In this document: positions 1 through 15,885 of the stretch, piece after piece
How positions within the stretch are numbered: position 1 is the first letter of the stretch
How the letters are laid out: every line of letters starts with the position of its first letter
From: Panulirus ornatus
Lineage: Eukaryota; Arthropoda; Malacostraca; Decapoda; Palinuridae
Direction of reading: 5' to 3'
Assembly: GCF_036320965.1 (NCBI RefSeq)
Contig: NC_092239.1
Location: 817,820 to 881,819, forward strand
DNA: 64,000 nt
The notes under the pieces: generated by a model
What the model saw: only the letters and a program-made list of their open reading frames with translations
Database searches by the model: none
What the model was told of the DNA's origin: nothing
Made by a program: the position numbers and the translations under genes

Positions 1-826
1 ACTACTGTGATCATGAGAATTATCAGGTCTGTATGGTATGAGAAAATTTATCAAGCCAACCATGTATATGATGATGTGGTAGATTACTCTAATTTGCAAA
101 TATTGCGATGGAAATTTTAATGACATCGAAGTAGAAGATGGATAATATTTTGGAATGCATCTGAAATTAGAAAACAATCCAAAGTTTGTGCAAGATATGA
201 GACGCGATAAATGAATCAACTTGTATCACATTAATCTTCTTTACTGCCTCAGCATCAAGACATCTGACACTCTGAATTCTCACACAATAACTTGAATCGC
301 TCGACTTAATCGCAACCCCTGACACTTTACCACCCTGACATTTCACCAACCAGAATCAGGTTTCTTGCCACGTTCTGCTCATCAGCTGGTGATAACATCT
401 ACACCAGTCCCGATACTCTTGCTGATGCACAGAAGATTGGTTGTATTTGTACACGCGACTCAGAGATTTCAAAAGGGAAAGACCTGGAATAATCTCCTAC
501 TATTCTTGAGCCTTGCTATTACTGCCATCATATCATATGATGCGGATAGCCAGAGTAGATGTGGTATGACCGTGAGAAGTGATACTTAACTACATGTGAG
601 TTATAGGTCGACCTCCAAGAATCTGTATTAAGTGCCCCTTCCTTGTGCCCTATCACGCAATACAACAGTTGAGAGGGTTTCGTAATGAGGGACCTATGCC
701 AAGGAACCCTTCATAAGGACCTTTCATCATTACTACAAAATCAACAGTTGTCCTCCCTGGCTGCGCCTCCGTTAGAAGGGATAGGTCCCTTTTAATCTAC
801 AGGACGCAACAATTTCAAATGTTTTA

Positions 827-902
827 TGGGGTGGATGAAACGATATGGGATGGGTGAAACAATGTGAGATGGGTGAAATGATATGGGATGGATGAAACAT
901 TA
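827..902. repeat. 19-bp tandem repeat, 4 units
   Basis: Four consecutive 19-bp units of the form TGGGATGGGTGAAACGATA start at 827, 846, 865 and 884 with one to four substitutions each. The period is not a multiple of three and no gene surrounds it, so this is a small minisatellite. Confidence 0.75.
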
Positions 903-3900
903 TGCAAGGAAACAGATATTGTTGCCTGGTATCCAAGAGGAATGATTGATTGTATGATGACGGGGCTGACGAAGTTTGAGGAGGAGCAAAGTGTGGTCAC
1001 GACCGATCGTGATGGACTGGCTTCGTGACTCAGGAGCCTCAGCTAAATATCTCAGTGCACGACATCACAAGCCAATAGCGCTAAGATTCCAACAAGCTCA
1101 TGTTCAAAGAAAAATCTTATTCATTCAGGCGTTTTTTTAGATATGTCGAGCAAGGGAATGATAAATTCTGAATACAATGGTTCAGAAGATCTAAACGTTC
1201 TCTATGGGTATTGCTATATTTGTGAGCATCAACGCTGCGTGTAACTGTGAACGTATTCTTCTTATACATAGAGATTTCAAAACTAAGAGATGCGTTCCAT
1301 CACAGTAAGGGCGACATAACTAAAATGATCTACAAGTAGTGTGTGATAAGCGCATTTATGCCGCACGTTATAGATTTTTTTTTTTCTAGATTCACTCACT
1401 GATAAAGGAAGACATTTAACTTCATTGAGTAGGAGTTCTAAGTGAATCATGATATGTTATTTTGCACTGAAATTTGTCTAATACAGGGAAATGTACTTGA
1501 CGTGCATTTAAGCAATGGTTAATATCAGCAGGCATTCCGTGCAACTGATGCAGAATACCAGGAAGGTGGATTCCGTTCTCACTGTTAAGTTCACATGTGA
1601 ACATCGATACCATCCAACCAAGTCGCTACCACTAAACCTCTGGCTTAACTAACCCTCAGAACCAACACTAGAGAAGCCGATGGTCAGGTCGGCATTCTAT
1701 CGGAGGCATCATCTCCAGCACGAATTACAGCCAGTTTCAAGGTTTCTTATGCTAACGAGACATAATTCCATAGTTCCTAACATGTCTGTATAACTACTGG
1801 AGTTGATTACATCGCTGGAAAGGGTAGCAGAGGAAGCCAAGCTGGGTTAACCCCTACTAGATCGAAATCATGAAATTTGAGGTTCGATTCGAAAGTTCCA
1901 TATGTTGTTCTTCTGAAACAAAATTCCTCATTGCCGTAACTTTGTACTAGTTATCTCATTCTAATTCTTATTCCATGTTATATGTGGTTTGTTGATTTGT
2001 ATAACACATGACAGAGCTCCTCCTCTGTTTGCCTGGCGAAGCTAAGTGAGTTAAGATAACGGCCCTCGACCACTGGGCAGCCATTATTCCAGGATCTGAA
2101 GTATACGCCTCATACATTCGTTTAATCAACAGGAAAGTGATGAAGAATTCATTTTGGCATTTGTATTCATTGCTACGGTCTTATCTCGCCTTTCATCAGG
2201 GTAAAATTTGTGTTATAAGCCTTTCCAAAATTTTCTCCATAGGTATACAACCCAAGGTGAAAATTGAATGAATATCTCGTTGAATTATCACAAAATCATC
2301 AACGAAATCTCGCTATTGGCTAAAGGGATCTGACCATACAACACATGTTTCATCTCATACCATACCTTAAAGACAAAGTCACCTGCTTATTACCAGCGAT
2401 GTCATTCAAACTCTGAATGCTTTCATGTACATTAAGGATTTCTTCCAACTTGATTCAGTATTTGATCTAGACTGTATAATGAGATCTTTTAACTTAGAAA
2501 TGTTTTGGCACACACAAATGATGTGTCAAACACATCTTTCACATGTGGAGCTGATAGACATAGCAAGATAGACATTCATTTGTTTGTGTGTGGTTAAGAA
2601 GGAAATTTATGCGCTATACTGAGCATTTGTTTTGTATGATACACCTGAGGAATAATGACTTAAGTAACCGATATCTATCAAATGCCTCAGCATACAAGCG
2701 GTATAGATCAGTCTATTTTCTGATGCGTGTCGCTTCGTGGTGCATGAATCGGATTCTTTCTGTTTATGTCAACGACAACAGTGAGTGAAAAATTAAGATA
2801 AATATGTAAGGAGAGGATATCATATCTTGTCCAGACGCTTAGTACTTCCCTGGGCGCTAGCTTGGTAACTGTCTAACATACAATATAAGATACAACACAA
2901 TAATAGATTGTAATGATAAATATTGTACTGTCATCCTTGAGTCTTTCTATGTTATGTGTGTTACAATGGTTGGTATGGTAAGAATGACGTGATCCACAGT
3001 GTGGTTGTGAGGACGAGCTTCATGCTATGGCGGCAAATAGTTGTTCTGTGACTTGAGAATAGTAATATAAACCACCGCCTGATAACATGTTTCATTGCAT
3101 GATAATCGTTGGGAGGGAAGGCTTATGACATTATTCTACTGATATACAGTGACAGAAAGACAGTTCAAGGATAAATGCCTTAGTCAGTACAAATAAGATC
3201 TATGTAACTGAGTTACACTCGAAGACTACTGAGTCTCGACACACAAGACGCAGGAACTGTGGCTAACTTACTTCCTTACCGGAGTTCATCAAATCCATCG
3301 TCCGTGGTTGAATTTTTTGTAGAATTTTGTGTTTCAGTTTCAGTACTTTTCATGTCGGTAGCCTCAAACAAAATATCAATCGATATTCCTCATTTGAATC
3401 TTCTCTCATCCGTATCATTGTCAACAATATGATACTGTTGCAGTGACAGCTTATCTGCCACGCGAATATTGCATTCATGTCATATTTGTTTCCTTCATGG
3501 CGTTACTAAAGGAGACTCAGGATCTCCCGTCGTGGTCAACCGTCCTCGAGTTACGGTCTGGACTCCTCCATCACCTACCAACAAAAATACATCGCTAAGA
3601 AAATCTGGACGCCTCATCCTTGCAAGGTCAAGGGACCAACACACAAGTCTCTAGTGGTGCAAAAAGTTATATCCCTAAATAAAAGATAAAGCAATACATT
3701 TTTGATGTTTGAATTCAGTGTACGTGTTATAGGTTTAGCACCAATGGCCATCCTACACTTGATTATCACTTAGATTATATGATATGTAAGCATGCTGGAA
3801 TCTAAAAGATATAACTGGGCAGGTAAGTTTGACTGGTACCAGCTGATTGCAGAATCACTGACGAAAATCCTGAGAGGCACCTGAAGTCTGGGAGGCCCGG

Positions 3901-4175
3901 TACACGCTTGCTCAGAGTCTCTTGTTATGATGACGGAGGCTCTGTACATGTTGCACTAGGCGTATCCGAAGAAGTTTGGTCTGAGACTGTACAATCAGGT
4001 GGTACCAGTCAGACTTGCTTATCCAAGAGTCATAACATACATATATTTTTCGATTGAACTGACCATTTTAGAGTGCATAATTCGTATCATGGATACTATA
4101 ATTTCTGTACAAAGTACTTCAGACACAAAATGATCTCAGAGGACCATGTTTACGATCGGCTAACACACAAACATC

Positions 4176-4321
4176 GACGTGTACGATAACCAAGTGACGT
4201 TTGTGACCACCATGAGGTATGTTTTGGCAATGATGCATGTAACAGCCAAGACGAATGTGACGACCATGACGAATGTGACAACGGTGACGCTTGTGACAAC
4301 CATAACGTGTTGATGTTACCG
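4176..4321. repeat. 18-bp degenerate tandem repeat
   Basis: Units of 18 bp resembling GACGAATGTGACGACCAT start at 4196, 4214, 4232, 4250, 4268, 4286 and 4304. One earlier unit at 4176 is offset by 2 bp. The two units at 4250 and 4268 are the most alike. Because 18 is a multiple of three, the minus strand reads as a six-residue Cys/His-rich repeat (units such as GCHKRH, RCHIRH, GRHIRL) within an open frame at 4119-4352. Confidence 0.75.
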
Positions 4322-4586
4322 AACACATGCATATTCTGCAGGATGGATCCACAAGTCAGTTTAACTAGTAAATGAAATAAACACCATCGCCGATAGTGCT
4401 TGGAGAGGCTTCCTCCACCAACCCACTGGTTCTCACGGGAGCATAACGATATGCAGAATGACTTGCATATCTGAACGTAGGGTCAGTGTAGGGAGGTAGA
4501 CAGGAGGTTCTCTTGTATTACGTGGCCGCTGGCCAAGGAGAAATACAGTGTTGCCTTACACTGCATTACAGTGTACCATTCACAAA

Positions 4587-4823
4587 GTTACTGTAATAGA
4601 TCACTCAGTGGTACAGTGTCATCATCCACCAAACATTACTGTGATATGATCACACGCTCTTACCATCTACCAACCGTTACTGAAATATGATCATCCAGTG
4701 TAACAGTATTACTATCCACCAACCGTTACTGTACTATAATCACCCGGTGCTACATTGTTGCAATTCACCTACCATTACTTTAACATAATTCTCCACTGCA
4801 ACAACGCTGCCATCCAACACATT
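4587..4823. repeat. ~48-bp degenerate tandem repeat, about 5 units
   Basis: A unit beginning near GTTACTGTAATATGATCA and ending near ATCCACCAACC recurs at about 4587, 4635, 4676, 4725 and 4773, with another start near 4821. Spacing is 41-49 bp. Divergence between units is high, so the array is old. Confidence 0.65.
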
Positions 4824-5179
4824 ACCTTGTTTTGTCGTCTCCCAGGTCAATAGTGAAGTTCTTTCTTTTCTATCAATAAAAAATTCATTACATTCGAGAG
4901 GAAATCTTTATTATGTCAGACTAATGAATTACCATCAAACGCCCTTTTTAAAAAAGATATAGATTTACTTAACCGACGTTTACATATATTGTTTTGAAAA
5001 TAATGATAATAAATATTTTTCCTGCTTCGGAATGTAGTAAAGAGATTACCTTTATGATGGGAGGTTTGTATATCATTAGTATGTCTTTTGTTGTGGTGAA
5101 AAAGGAACTGTTTGCCAAATTGTTAGAGTGGTGGAAATAGTCGTACCATGATATGATAATCATCAACAGATAAGACTTG

Positions 5180-5480
5180 TACGGCTTTAGCAGCACAGCA
5201 GATCCAGCACCTGCAGCTAGAGCATAGCACATCCCAGTACCCAGAGCAGTATAATAATAGATCTAGGACCTGCATTAGCAGAATGACAGATCCAGCACCA
5301 CAACAGCATCATAGGAGATCAAGCACACGCAACAGCAGCAGTAAAATTAAGCTTCTGCAGCAACAGCGCAGCAGAACAGACGAGGCAGCAACAGCGCCGA
5401 GAATACCATGCTTGATTATCATCGATATTATCTTGCAGGTGTTGCTGTTGCAGCACCACCAGCATCACTCACCCAATCCC
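5180..5480. repeat. CAG/CAA-rich imperfect repeat tract
   Basis: The plus strand carries many CAGCA, CAACA and CCAGCAC words, including two related segments GCAGATCCAGCACCTGCAG (around 5200) and ACAGATCCAGCACCACAAC (around 5287). A 68-codon open frame crosses it, but it is explained by the repeat composition. Confidence 0.5.
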
Positions 5481-7308
5481 TCCTCCTAACTCCTTCGGAT
5501 TCCTCATATACCTCCCAACACATTCCCTCTGCTCATACATACAAATAAGAGTTTCCAGTGTGATTCCTGTGTCTCCTCCCATGTTCCTTACACTCATTGT
5601 GCTCTTCTGACGTACTGCTCACATTCCCTTCATCAGAGGGTATATCATACAGCTTCCATACTTACACAAAGCAGCATTTTAGATACATCCTTGACCACAA
5701 CATCCCAACCCCCATCTTGCTCTAGAGTCCAACCATTCCGTCTTTTAAAATGAGATTATTGTGTATGAGGATCTGCTGATGAGTAGTGACAAGGGACGTA
5801 AGAACTCATGTTTCTTTTTATCTCCTTCCCGTCTGGAGCAAATTGTACCCATACTATACCATCAGTTCTAATAGTGTATTTCCTGACATGTTGTCTGTCC
5901 CACCTCCTCACTTTCTCAGTATTGTTTTCAGCCAAGACTGGTTTGGATCAGCAGATATTTTGCACCAACGAAATATTCTACGATCATACTTATCATCACA
6001 GTCGTAGTTAGTTGTCATCACAATCATACTTACTTATCAGCACAGCATTACTTATATAGTATAATGTGTAACTATGATAAGCTGGTTCTCTGTATTTTCC
6101 GAGAAATATAGACCTATCGCAATGGTTTCCAGCCATGTAATCAGACTTGGTAAACAGATAAGATGACTTCAGATGAAGTCTGCTGTGTTGAGGTATATTT
6201 GGCTCGTCGCTGTGTTACCCGGGCTCCCTTTCTAAAGGAAAGATAAAGAGTTAAATTCAAATTGCCGGAGGTTTTAGTCACTTTCTGAAAATTTGAGCGA
6301 TACCCTATGGAAATATAATGATTATTCTCTTCATTCGCTGAAGAACTATAAACTTTTGGCAGAATCATATCAGAAAAGTTATCCATCAGCTATCAGCTAC
6401 TCAGAACTGATACAGTAATCATATAATGTTCAAATGATAACACACACCATCTCTGGATACGATGTGAACATCTGTATTATTATTCTTTTCACCTGTTTTA
6501 ATCTCATAAAACCTTCGATGAATTCACCGTATTGACTGCCACAAGACTGGCTGATTGAGTTGATGATGCGCTAAGCAACAAGGCTTCCCAAGAATGGCCT
6601 CTTGAGTTCAAACAACTGCCATACTCATGAAATATTATTAAACTCCAATATTACTGACTTTCATTTCCTATTCCTGTGATTTGAGGGAAATCTTTGTGTA
6701 ACTGATGTAATTTATGTATTGTCATGCATGCAATATCAACTTAACATTGTACAATAATTGCACGCATCAGCTGAACCTTGTCTTTTCACGGAGTCAACAT
6801 TACTATACCTTGTGTTCTCATGCACGCAACGTTAACTCCCACAATACCCCTCCCCGCCATGGACTAACGTCAAACAATGCACACCTCAAAAATTTGGATA
6901 AACCAGTTTCTCTCCGCCAAGTACAAGGACGTGTTTTTGTGGCCTTAAGTCAAGGAGGAAAATCAGTTGCCTGTGACGGTGAAAAAGTAAGGAACCTGAG
7001 CAAGTGAAGGACTGAATGTATACGTTTTAACTTGAGCGCTGCAAGCGAAGGATCTGATTCTGTTGGTCCGCTGTTAAGTAGGTCGTGGGTAGAACCAGTG
7101 ACACACTAGACGACAAAGCTGAGGTACTTCCGCAAACAGGATACATTAAAGGGGTCGTGGGTAGGATGGATAAGCTACTGAACGAACAGCCTAAGGTAAT
7201 GCTGGGAAACAAGTTACAATTGGAAGACGGGTCTGAGGCAGGATGAAGGACCTAGTAAACGAGTTGGCTGAGGGAGTAACCAGGCTGGCAACCCATCCTT
7301 ACCCCTAC

Positions 7309-7313
<5 letters not shown>

Positions 7314-7357
<44 letters not shown>
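7314..7357. repeat. (CA)n microsatellite
   Basis: Uninterrupted CA dinucleotides over about 44 bp. Confidence 0.95.
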
Positions 7358-7358
<1 letters not shown>

Positions 7359-7878
7359 GCCCTAAATCAGCCTCGCCTTGACCGCATCCATTTCAACGTC
7401 TTGGAAGACGCTGTCAAGTTTTTGCTCCGCGTTAAGACGAGACTCAGGATGATAAGCGATCGGGCCCTAAATACATAATGTCTTGAAATATAAACAACAG
7501 AACCTAACAAGGATCTACAAGACTATATAGGAATATCTTCAGAAATACGTTTGGGATCATAACGTACCAAATAATAGCTCAGTTAAAGATGTAAACTTAC
7601 GTACTTGTAATAAAGAAGCTAACACACCATTTTCTTACTAGCCCCGTAAATACATGAGCATTGCATAATCAAATGAAACCAGAGATCCTACCGCTGGTGA
7701 TGTCTAAAAGTAGAAAGAAGTTGTAGACAGACCAAAGCAAAAATTGCCTGATAACGCAGCACAACGGTAGAGTTCTACGGCAGATATGACACGAAGTGTT
7801 CATAAAAATAACTAGATTCATGACTCACAGTTCATGTACTGAGGCAAATCATTGTTCAGAATCATCCTGTACACAAAG

Positions 7879-9870
<1,992 letters not shown>

Positions 9871-9871
9871 C

Positions 9872-9928
<57 letters not shown>

Positions 9929-9932
9929 AAAC

Positions 9933-10004
<72 letters not shown>

Positions 10005-10011
10005 ACACACA
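9872..10011. repeat. Imperfect (CA)n microsatellite
   Basis: About 140 bp of CA dinucleotides with scattered single-base interruptions (CAAACA, CATACA, CGCACA). The Cys/Val open frame on the minus strand is an artefact of the repeat. Confidence 0.95.
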
Positions 10012-10039
10012 TCATTACATGTAACTTCCTTTTTCTCAA

Positions 10040-11176
10040 GTAATCACCATACGTTATCCTTTTTTTGTGTCACTAGATTTATTACCTACTAATTACTGGA
10101 CGTCATTTAGTGAAGCTTCTCACACACAGGCTAACCATACAGATCAGACTTGGTGTTCTGATGTCTAATGATGTTGCTGGATTAACTGTTTATCTTCTAA
10201 AGATTGTCATAAGCCAGGCCCATCAACGTTTTGTCCATGTATATATCACACATACAGTATACAAGTTGACGGGTTTGACGGAAATTGATCAGTTATGAAA
10301 CATCAGTTCAGACTTGTTAATACTCTCGTTATTCTTCCTCGGTGACTCTATAAACAATAAGACTGAGAACATGTGAGGAGGAGGATGGAGTCCTCCCTCA
10401 CAGTCTTTGTTCTGTGTTCCCTCCAGGAGTCAATACATACAGGTCATCACATCACACGCGATGCCTCATCGCCTCTGATGCACTTTCCTCTCGTTAAGAT
10501 GCAAATTGTGTGTCCTTAAATGTACAGCCACCCACTTTTTTATTACTTCCTACGTCGTTCGTACTAAGATAGATGACGTAAGAGTACGGCTCAGCACGCA
10601 ATGAGATTACTGCCTCCTGGCTGGGCGTGAATGGTGACATAACTTGGGGATACATGGCCTTACCCTGGGATAACTCCGTGGCTCGCTCATAGTATCTCCA
10701 TCTGCCGTCCGTAACTCATAAATTGTAGCTCCTCCTTCCACATACATCCATAACATAAGAGGATTTCCATTGGTCTTGATTATTCAGAACTTTCATTGGT
10801 CTGCAGCCAGGTACTTGTACTCCCTGTATAGAGAAAACAGAATGTTTATGGATACATGGCAATAGTTAATTAGATTTGAACAACAGCATGAGTTAGCCAG
10901 ACCTGTGGTCCACATTCACCTCCTTATCATGAGAGCCACTTCTTGCTGAAGACCTTATTCACTTCGAACACATACGACCTCTAACGGAGCGCCACAAGAA
11001 CAACCTCAAACTAAGCACTGTGAACGTCACCAGTGATAGATGACGCCACATTAGTCTTCACCTGCGAAGTGTAAAGAGTATATGAACACCCACCTTTCTT
11101 TTTACAGTCTTCCCGTTTACAGGTGAATACATAAGTTCTGCATTTTTCTTCTTTTGGTTTAAATCAATTCATAGAA
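10040..11176. other. Intergenic; no gene seen
   Basis: No recognisable coding, RNA or repeat structure. Confidence 0.5.
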
Positions 11177-11291
11177 CAGTTATCATTATCAACATATTCA
11201 TCATTATCAGTATCATTGTCATTATCATTATAATTATTACTAATATTATCATTATCATTACTGTTATTATCATCATTATTATTATCATTAC

Positions 11292-11369
<78 letters not shown>

Positions 11370-11522
11370 CATTATTATTATCATTATCATTATTATCATT
11401 ATTATTATCATCATCATTATTATTATCATTATTATTATTACTATTATTACTATTATTATCATTATTATTATTACTAATATCATTATTATTATAATTGTTA
11501 TTATTGTTATTATCATTATTAT
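11177..11522. repeat. (ATT/ATC)n microsatellite at the 3' side of RTE copy R1
   Basis: About 345 bp of ATT units with frequent ATC, ACT and GTT variants. It directly abuts the 3' tail of the minus-strand RTE copy R1 (ATTTATTTATTTAC junction), so on the minus strand it continues the A-rich tail of the LINE. Confidence 0.9.
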
Positions 11523-13857
11523 CTATTTATTTATTTACTTTGCTTTGTCACTGTCACCCGCGTTTGCGAGGAAGCGCAAGGAAACAGACGAAATAAATGG
11601 CCCAACCCACCCCCATACACATTTTTATACATACACGTCCACACACGCAAAAATACATACTTATACATCTCAATGTACACATATATATACACACACAGAC
11701 ACATACATACATACCCATGCACACAATTCACACTGTCTGCCTTTATTCATTACCACCGCCACCTCGCCACACATGGAATGCTATCCCCCTCCCCCCTCAT
11801 GTGTGCGAGGTAGCGCTAGGAAAAGACAACAAAGGCCCCATTCGTTCACACTCAGTCTCTAGCTGTCATGCAATAATGCCCGAAAACCACAGCTCCCTCT
11901 CCACATCCAGGCCCCACACTACTTTCCATGGTTTACCCCAGACGCTTCACATGCCCTGATTCAATCCACTGACAGCACGTCAACCCCGGTATACCACATC
12001 GATCCAATTCACTCTATTCCTTGCCCTCCTTTCACCCTCCTGCATGTTCAGGCCCCGATCACACAAAATCTTTTTCACTCCATCTTTCCACCTCCAATTT
12101 GGTCTCCCACTTCTCCTCGTTCCCTCCACCTCCGACAAATATATCCTCTTGGTCAATCTTTCCTCACTCATTCTCTCCATGTGACCAAACCATTTCAAAA
12201 CACCCTCTTCTGCTCTCTCAACCACGCTCTTTTTATTTCCACACATCTCTCTTACCCTTACACCTTACATTACTTACTCGATCAAACCACCTCACACCAC
12301 ACATTGTCCTCAAACATCTCATTTCCAGCACATCCACCCTCCTGCGCACAACTCTATCCATAGCCCACGTCTCGCAACAATACAACATTGTTGGAACCAC
12401 TATTCCTTCAAACATACCCATTTTTGCTTTCCGAGATAATGTTCTCGACTTCCACACATTCTTCAATGCTCCCAGGATTTTCGCCCCCTCCCCCACCCTA
12501 TGATTCACTTCCGCTTCTGTGGTACCATCCGCTGCCAGATCCACTCCCAGATATCTAAAACACTTTACTTCCTCCAGTTTTTCTCCATTCAAACTTACCT
12601 CCCAGTTGACTTGACCTTCAACCCTACTGTACCTAATAACCTTGCTCTTATTCACATTTACTCTTAACTTTCTTCTTTCACACACTTACCAAACTCAGTC
12701 ACCAGCTTCTGCAGTTTCTCACATGAATCAGCCACAAGCGCTGTATCATCAGCGAACAACAACTGACTCACTTCCCAAGCTCTCTCATTCACAACAGACT
12801 TCATACTTGCCCCTCTTTCCAAAACTCTTGCATTCACCTCCCTAACAACCCCATCCATGAACAAATTAAACAACCATGGAGACATCACACATCCCTGCCG
12901 CAAACCTACATTCACTGAGAACCAATCACTTTCCTCTCTTCCTACACGTACACATGCCTTACATCCTCGATAAAAACTTTTCACTGCTTCTAACAACTTT
13001 CCTCCCACACCATATATTCTTAATACCTTCCACAGAGCATCTCTATCAACTCTATCATATGCCCTCTCCAGATCCATAAATGCTACATACAAATCCATTT
13101 GCTTTTCTAAGTATTTCTCACATACATTCTTCAAAGCAAACACCTGATCCACACATCCTCTACCACTTTTGAAACCACACTGCTCTTCCCCAATCTGATG
13201 CTCTGTACATGCCTTCACCCTCGCCATCAATACCCTCCCATATAATTTACCAGGAATACTCAACAAACTTATACCTCTGTAATTTGAGCATTCACTCTTA
13301 TCCCCTTTGCCTTTGTACAATGGCACTATGCACGCATTCCGCCATTCCTCAGGCACCTCACCATGAGTCATACATACATTAAATAACCTTACCAATCAGT
13401 CAACAATACAGTCACCCCCTTTTTTGATAAATTCCACTGCAATACCATCCAAACCTGCTGCCTTGCCGGCTTTCATCTTCCGCAAAGCTTTTACTACCTC
13501 TTCTCTCTTTACCAAATCATTTTCCCTAACCCTCTTACTTTGCACACCACCTCGACCAAAACACCCTATATCTGCCACTCTATCATCAAACACATTCAAC
13601 AAACCTTCAAAATACTCACTCCATCTCCTTCTCACATCACCACTACTTGTTATCACCTCCCCATTTGCGCCCTTCACTGAAGTTCCCATTTGCTCCCTTG
13701 TCTTACGCACTTTATTTACCTCCTTCCAGAACATCTTTTTATTCTCCCTAAAATTTAATGATGCTCTCTCACCCCAACTATCATTTGCCCTCTTTTCACC
13801 TCTTGCACCTTTCTCTTGACCTCCTGTCTCTTTCTTTTATACATCTCCTACTCAATT

Positions 13858-13858
<1 letters not shown>
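11523..13858 (-). mobile_element. RTE-like LINE copy R1, 5'-truncated, long 3' UTR
   Basis: Minus-strand non-LTR retrotransposon copy. Read on the minus strand it starts at 13858, directly at the (ATT)n array, in the linker upstream of the reverse transcriptase. It runs through the RT and C-terminal region to about 11980, then an approximately 400-bp GT-rich 3' UTR, and ends in the family tail (GCGCTTCCTCGC here, one change from the usual GCGCTACCTCGC) at 11541-11580. Its 3' UTR is the long form, shared with R3 and R4. The AP endonuclease region is absent. Confidence 0.9.
11980..13857 (-). pseudogene. RTE reverse transcriptase pseudogene (R1)
   Basis: In minus-strand order the RT signatures are all present: [13 protein letters not shown] (13460 region), [15 protein letters not shown] (about 13270), CGFKSGRGCVDQVF, AFMDLERAYDRVDR (block A), [18 protein letters not shown] (block B), [13 protein letters not shown] (block C, catalytic FADD intact), then [12 protein letters not shown] and the C-terminal [16 protein letters not shown] region. 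Three visible lesions break it. A Trp codon is TGA near 13398 (compare TGG in R5). A 1-bp deletion lies near 12685, just after block C. A 7-bp tandem duplication (CCTTACA-type) lies near 12260. It is non-functional as it stands. Confidence 0.9.
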
Positions 13859-14293
<435 letters not shown>

Positions 14294-15607
14294 TGTACAA
14301 AGGCAAAGGGGATAAGAGTGAGTGCTCAAATTACAGAGGTATAAGTTTGTTGAGTATTCCTGGTAAATTATATGGGAGGGTATTGACTGAGAGGGTGAAG
14401 GCATGTACAGAGCATCAGATTGGGGAAGAGCAGTGTGGTTTCAGAAGTGGTAGAGGATGTGTGGATCAGGTGTTTGCTTTGAAGAATGTATGTGAGAAAT
14501 ACTTAGAAAAGCAAATGGATTTGTATGTAGCATTTATGGATCTGGAGAAGGCATATGATAGAGTTGATAGAGATGCTCTGTGGAAGGTATTAAGAATATA
14601 TGGTGTGGGAGGCAAGTTGTTAGAAGCAGTGAAAAGTTTTTATCGAGGATGTAAGGCATGTGTACGTGTAGGAAGAGAGGAAAGTGATTGGTTCTCAGTG
14701 AATGTAGGTTTGCGGCAGGGGTGTGTGATGTCTCCATGGTTGTTTAATTTGTTTATGGATGGTGTTGTTAGGGAGGTGAATGCAAGAGTTTTGGAAAGAG
14801 GGGCAAGTATGAAGTCTGTTGGGGATGAGAGAGCTTGGGAAGTGAGTCAGTTGTTGTTCGCTGATGATACAGCGCTGGTGGCTGATTCATGTGAGAAACT
14901 GCAGAAGCTGGTGACTGAGTTTGGTAAAGTGTGTGAAAGAAGAAAGTTAAGAGTAAATGTGAATAAGAGCAAGGTTATTAGGTACAGTAGGGTTGAGGGT
15001 CAAGTCAATTGGGAGGTGAGTTTGAATGGAGAAAAACTGGAGGAAGTGAAGTGTTTTAGATATCTGGGAGTGGATCTGGCAGTGGATGGAACCATGGAAG
15101 CGGAAGTGGATCATAGGGTGGGGGAGGGGGCGAAAATTCTGGGGGCCTTGAAGAATGTGTGGAAGTCGAGAACATTATCTCGGAAAGCAAAAATGGGTAT
15201 GTTTGAAGGAATAGTGGTTCCAACAATGTTGTATGGTTGCGAGGCGTGGGCTATGGATAGAGTTGTGCGCAGGAGGATGGATGTGCTGGAAATGAGATGT
15301 TTGAGGACAATGTGTGGTGTGAGGTGGTTTGATCGAGTGAGTAACGTAAGGGTAAGAGAGATGTGTGGAAATAAAAAGAGCGTGGTTGAGAGAGCAGAAG
15401 AGGGTGTTTTGAAGTGGTTTGGGCACATGGAGAGAATGAGTGAGGAAAGATTGACCAAGAGGATATATGTGTCGGAGGTGGAGGGAACGAGGAGAAGAGG
15501 GAGACCAAATTGGTAGGTGGAAAGATGGAGTGAAAAAGATTTTGTGTGATCGGGGCCTGAACATGCAGGAGGGTGAAAGGAGGGCAAGGAATAGAGTGAA
15601 TTGGAGC
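14294..15607 (+). pseudogene. RTE reverse transcriptase fragment (R2), one frameshift
   Basis: The frame is open from the microsatellite edge to a stop at about 15516. RT blocks seen in order: [98 protein letters not shown] and [12 protein letters not shown]. The C-terminal part has [18 protein letters not shown] and [16 protein letters not shown]. The only coding lesion besides the 5' truncation is an extra T near 15513 (GGTAGGTGG where R5 has GGAGGTG), which creates the stop. Homology continues in another frame to a TGA near 15626. Confidence 0.9.
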
Positions 15608-15834
15608 GATGTGGTATACCGGGGTTGACGTGCTGTCAGTGGATTGAATCAAGGCATGTGAAGCGTCTGGGGTAAACCATGGAAAGCTGTGTAGGTATGT
15701 ATATTTGCGTGTGTGGACGTATGTATATACATGTGTATGGGGGGGGGTTGGGCCATTTCTTTCGTCTGTTTCCTTGCGCTACCTCGCAAACGCGGGAGAC
15801 AGCGACAAAGTATAATAAAAAAAATAAATAATTA
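14294..15834 (+). mobile_element. RTE-like LINE copy R2, 5'-truncated, short 3' UTR
   Basis: The plus-strand copy begins abruptly out of (ATT)n at TTGTACAAAGGCAAAGGG, a point inside the RT. It carries RT and C-terminal coding, the short form of the 3' UTR (about 130 bp between CCATGGAAAG and the terminal tail), and ends CGCTACCTCGC, then AACGCGGGAGACAGCGAC, then an A-rich/(ATT)n tail at 15820-15885. It is very close in sequence to R5 and R6, so it looks younger than R1, R3 and R4. Confidence 0.9.
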
Positions 15835-15885
15835 TTATTATTATTATTATCATTACTATTATCATTATCATAAGTATCATTATTC
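15835..15885. repeat. (ATT)n microsatellite at the R2 tail
   Basis: Short ATT/ATC array following the AATAAATAATT tail of R2. It mirrors the array on the outer side of R1. Confidence 0.85.

Larger units (their letters stand above)
1..7313. other. Intergenic, single-copy-looking DNA
   Basis: No homology-bearing reading frame is recognisable on either strand. Open frames here are short (under about 100 codons) and lack motifs, biased composition or a plausible splice context. The only structure I see is a set of degenerate tandem repeats listed separately (827-902, 4176-4321, 4587-4823, 5180-5480). Confidence 0.5.

Noticed and set aside
1876..1895. GAGGTTCGATTCGAA, B-box-like
   Set aside because: No tRNA-like fold or A box upstream.
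3469..3654. KGDSGSPVVV, similar to the serine-protease GDSGGP motif
   Set aside because: The surrounding frame lacks the expected cysteine before the motif and the SWG/PGVYT-type residues after it, and no His or Asp box is nearby. A short chance match.
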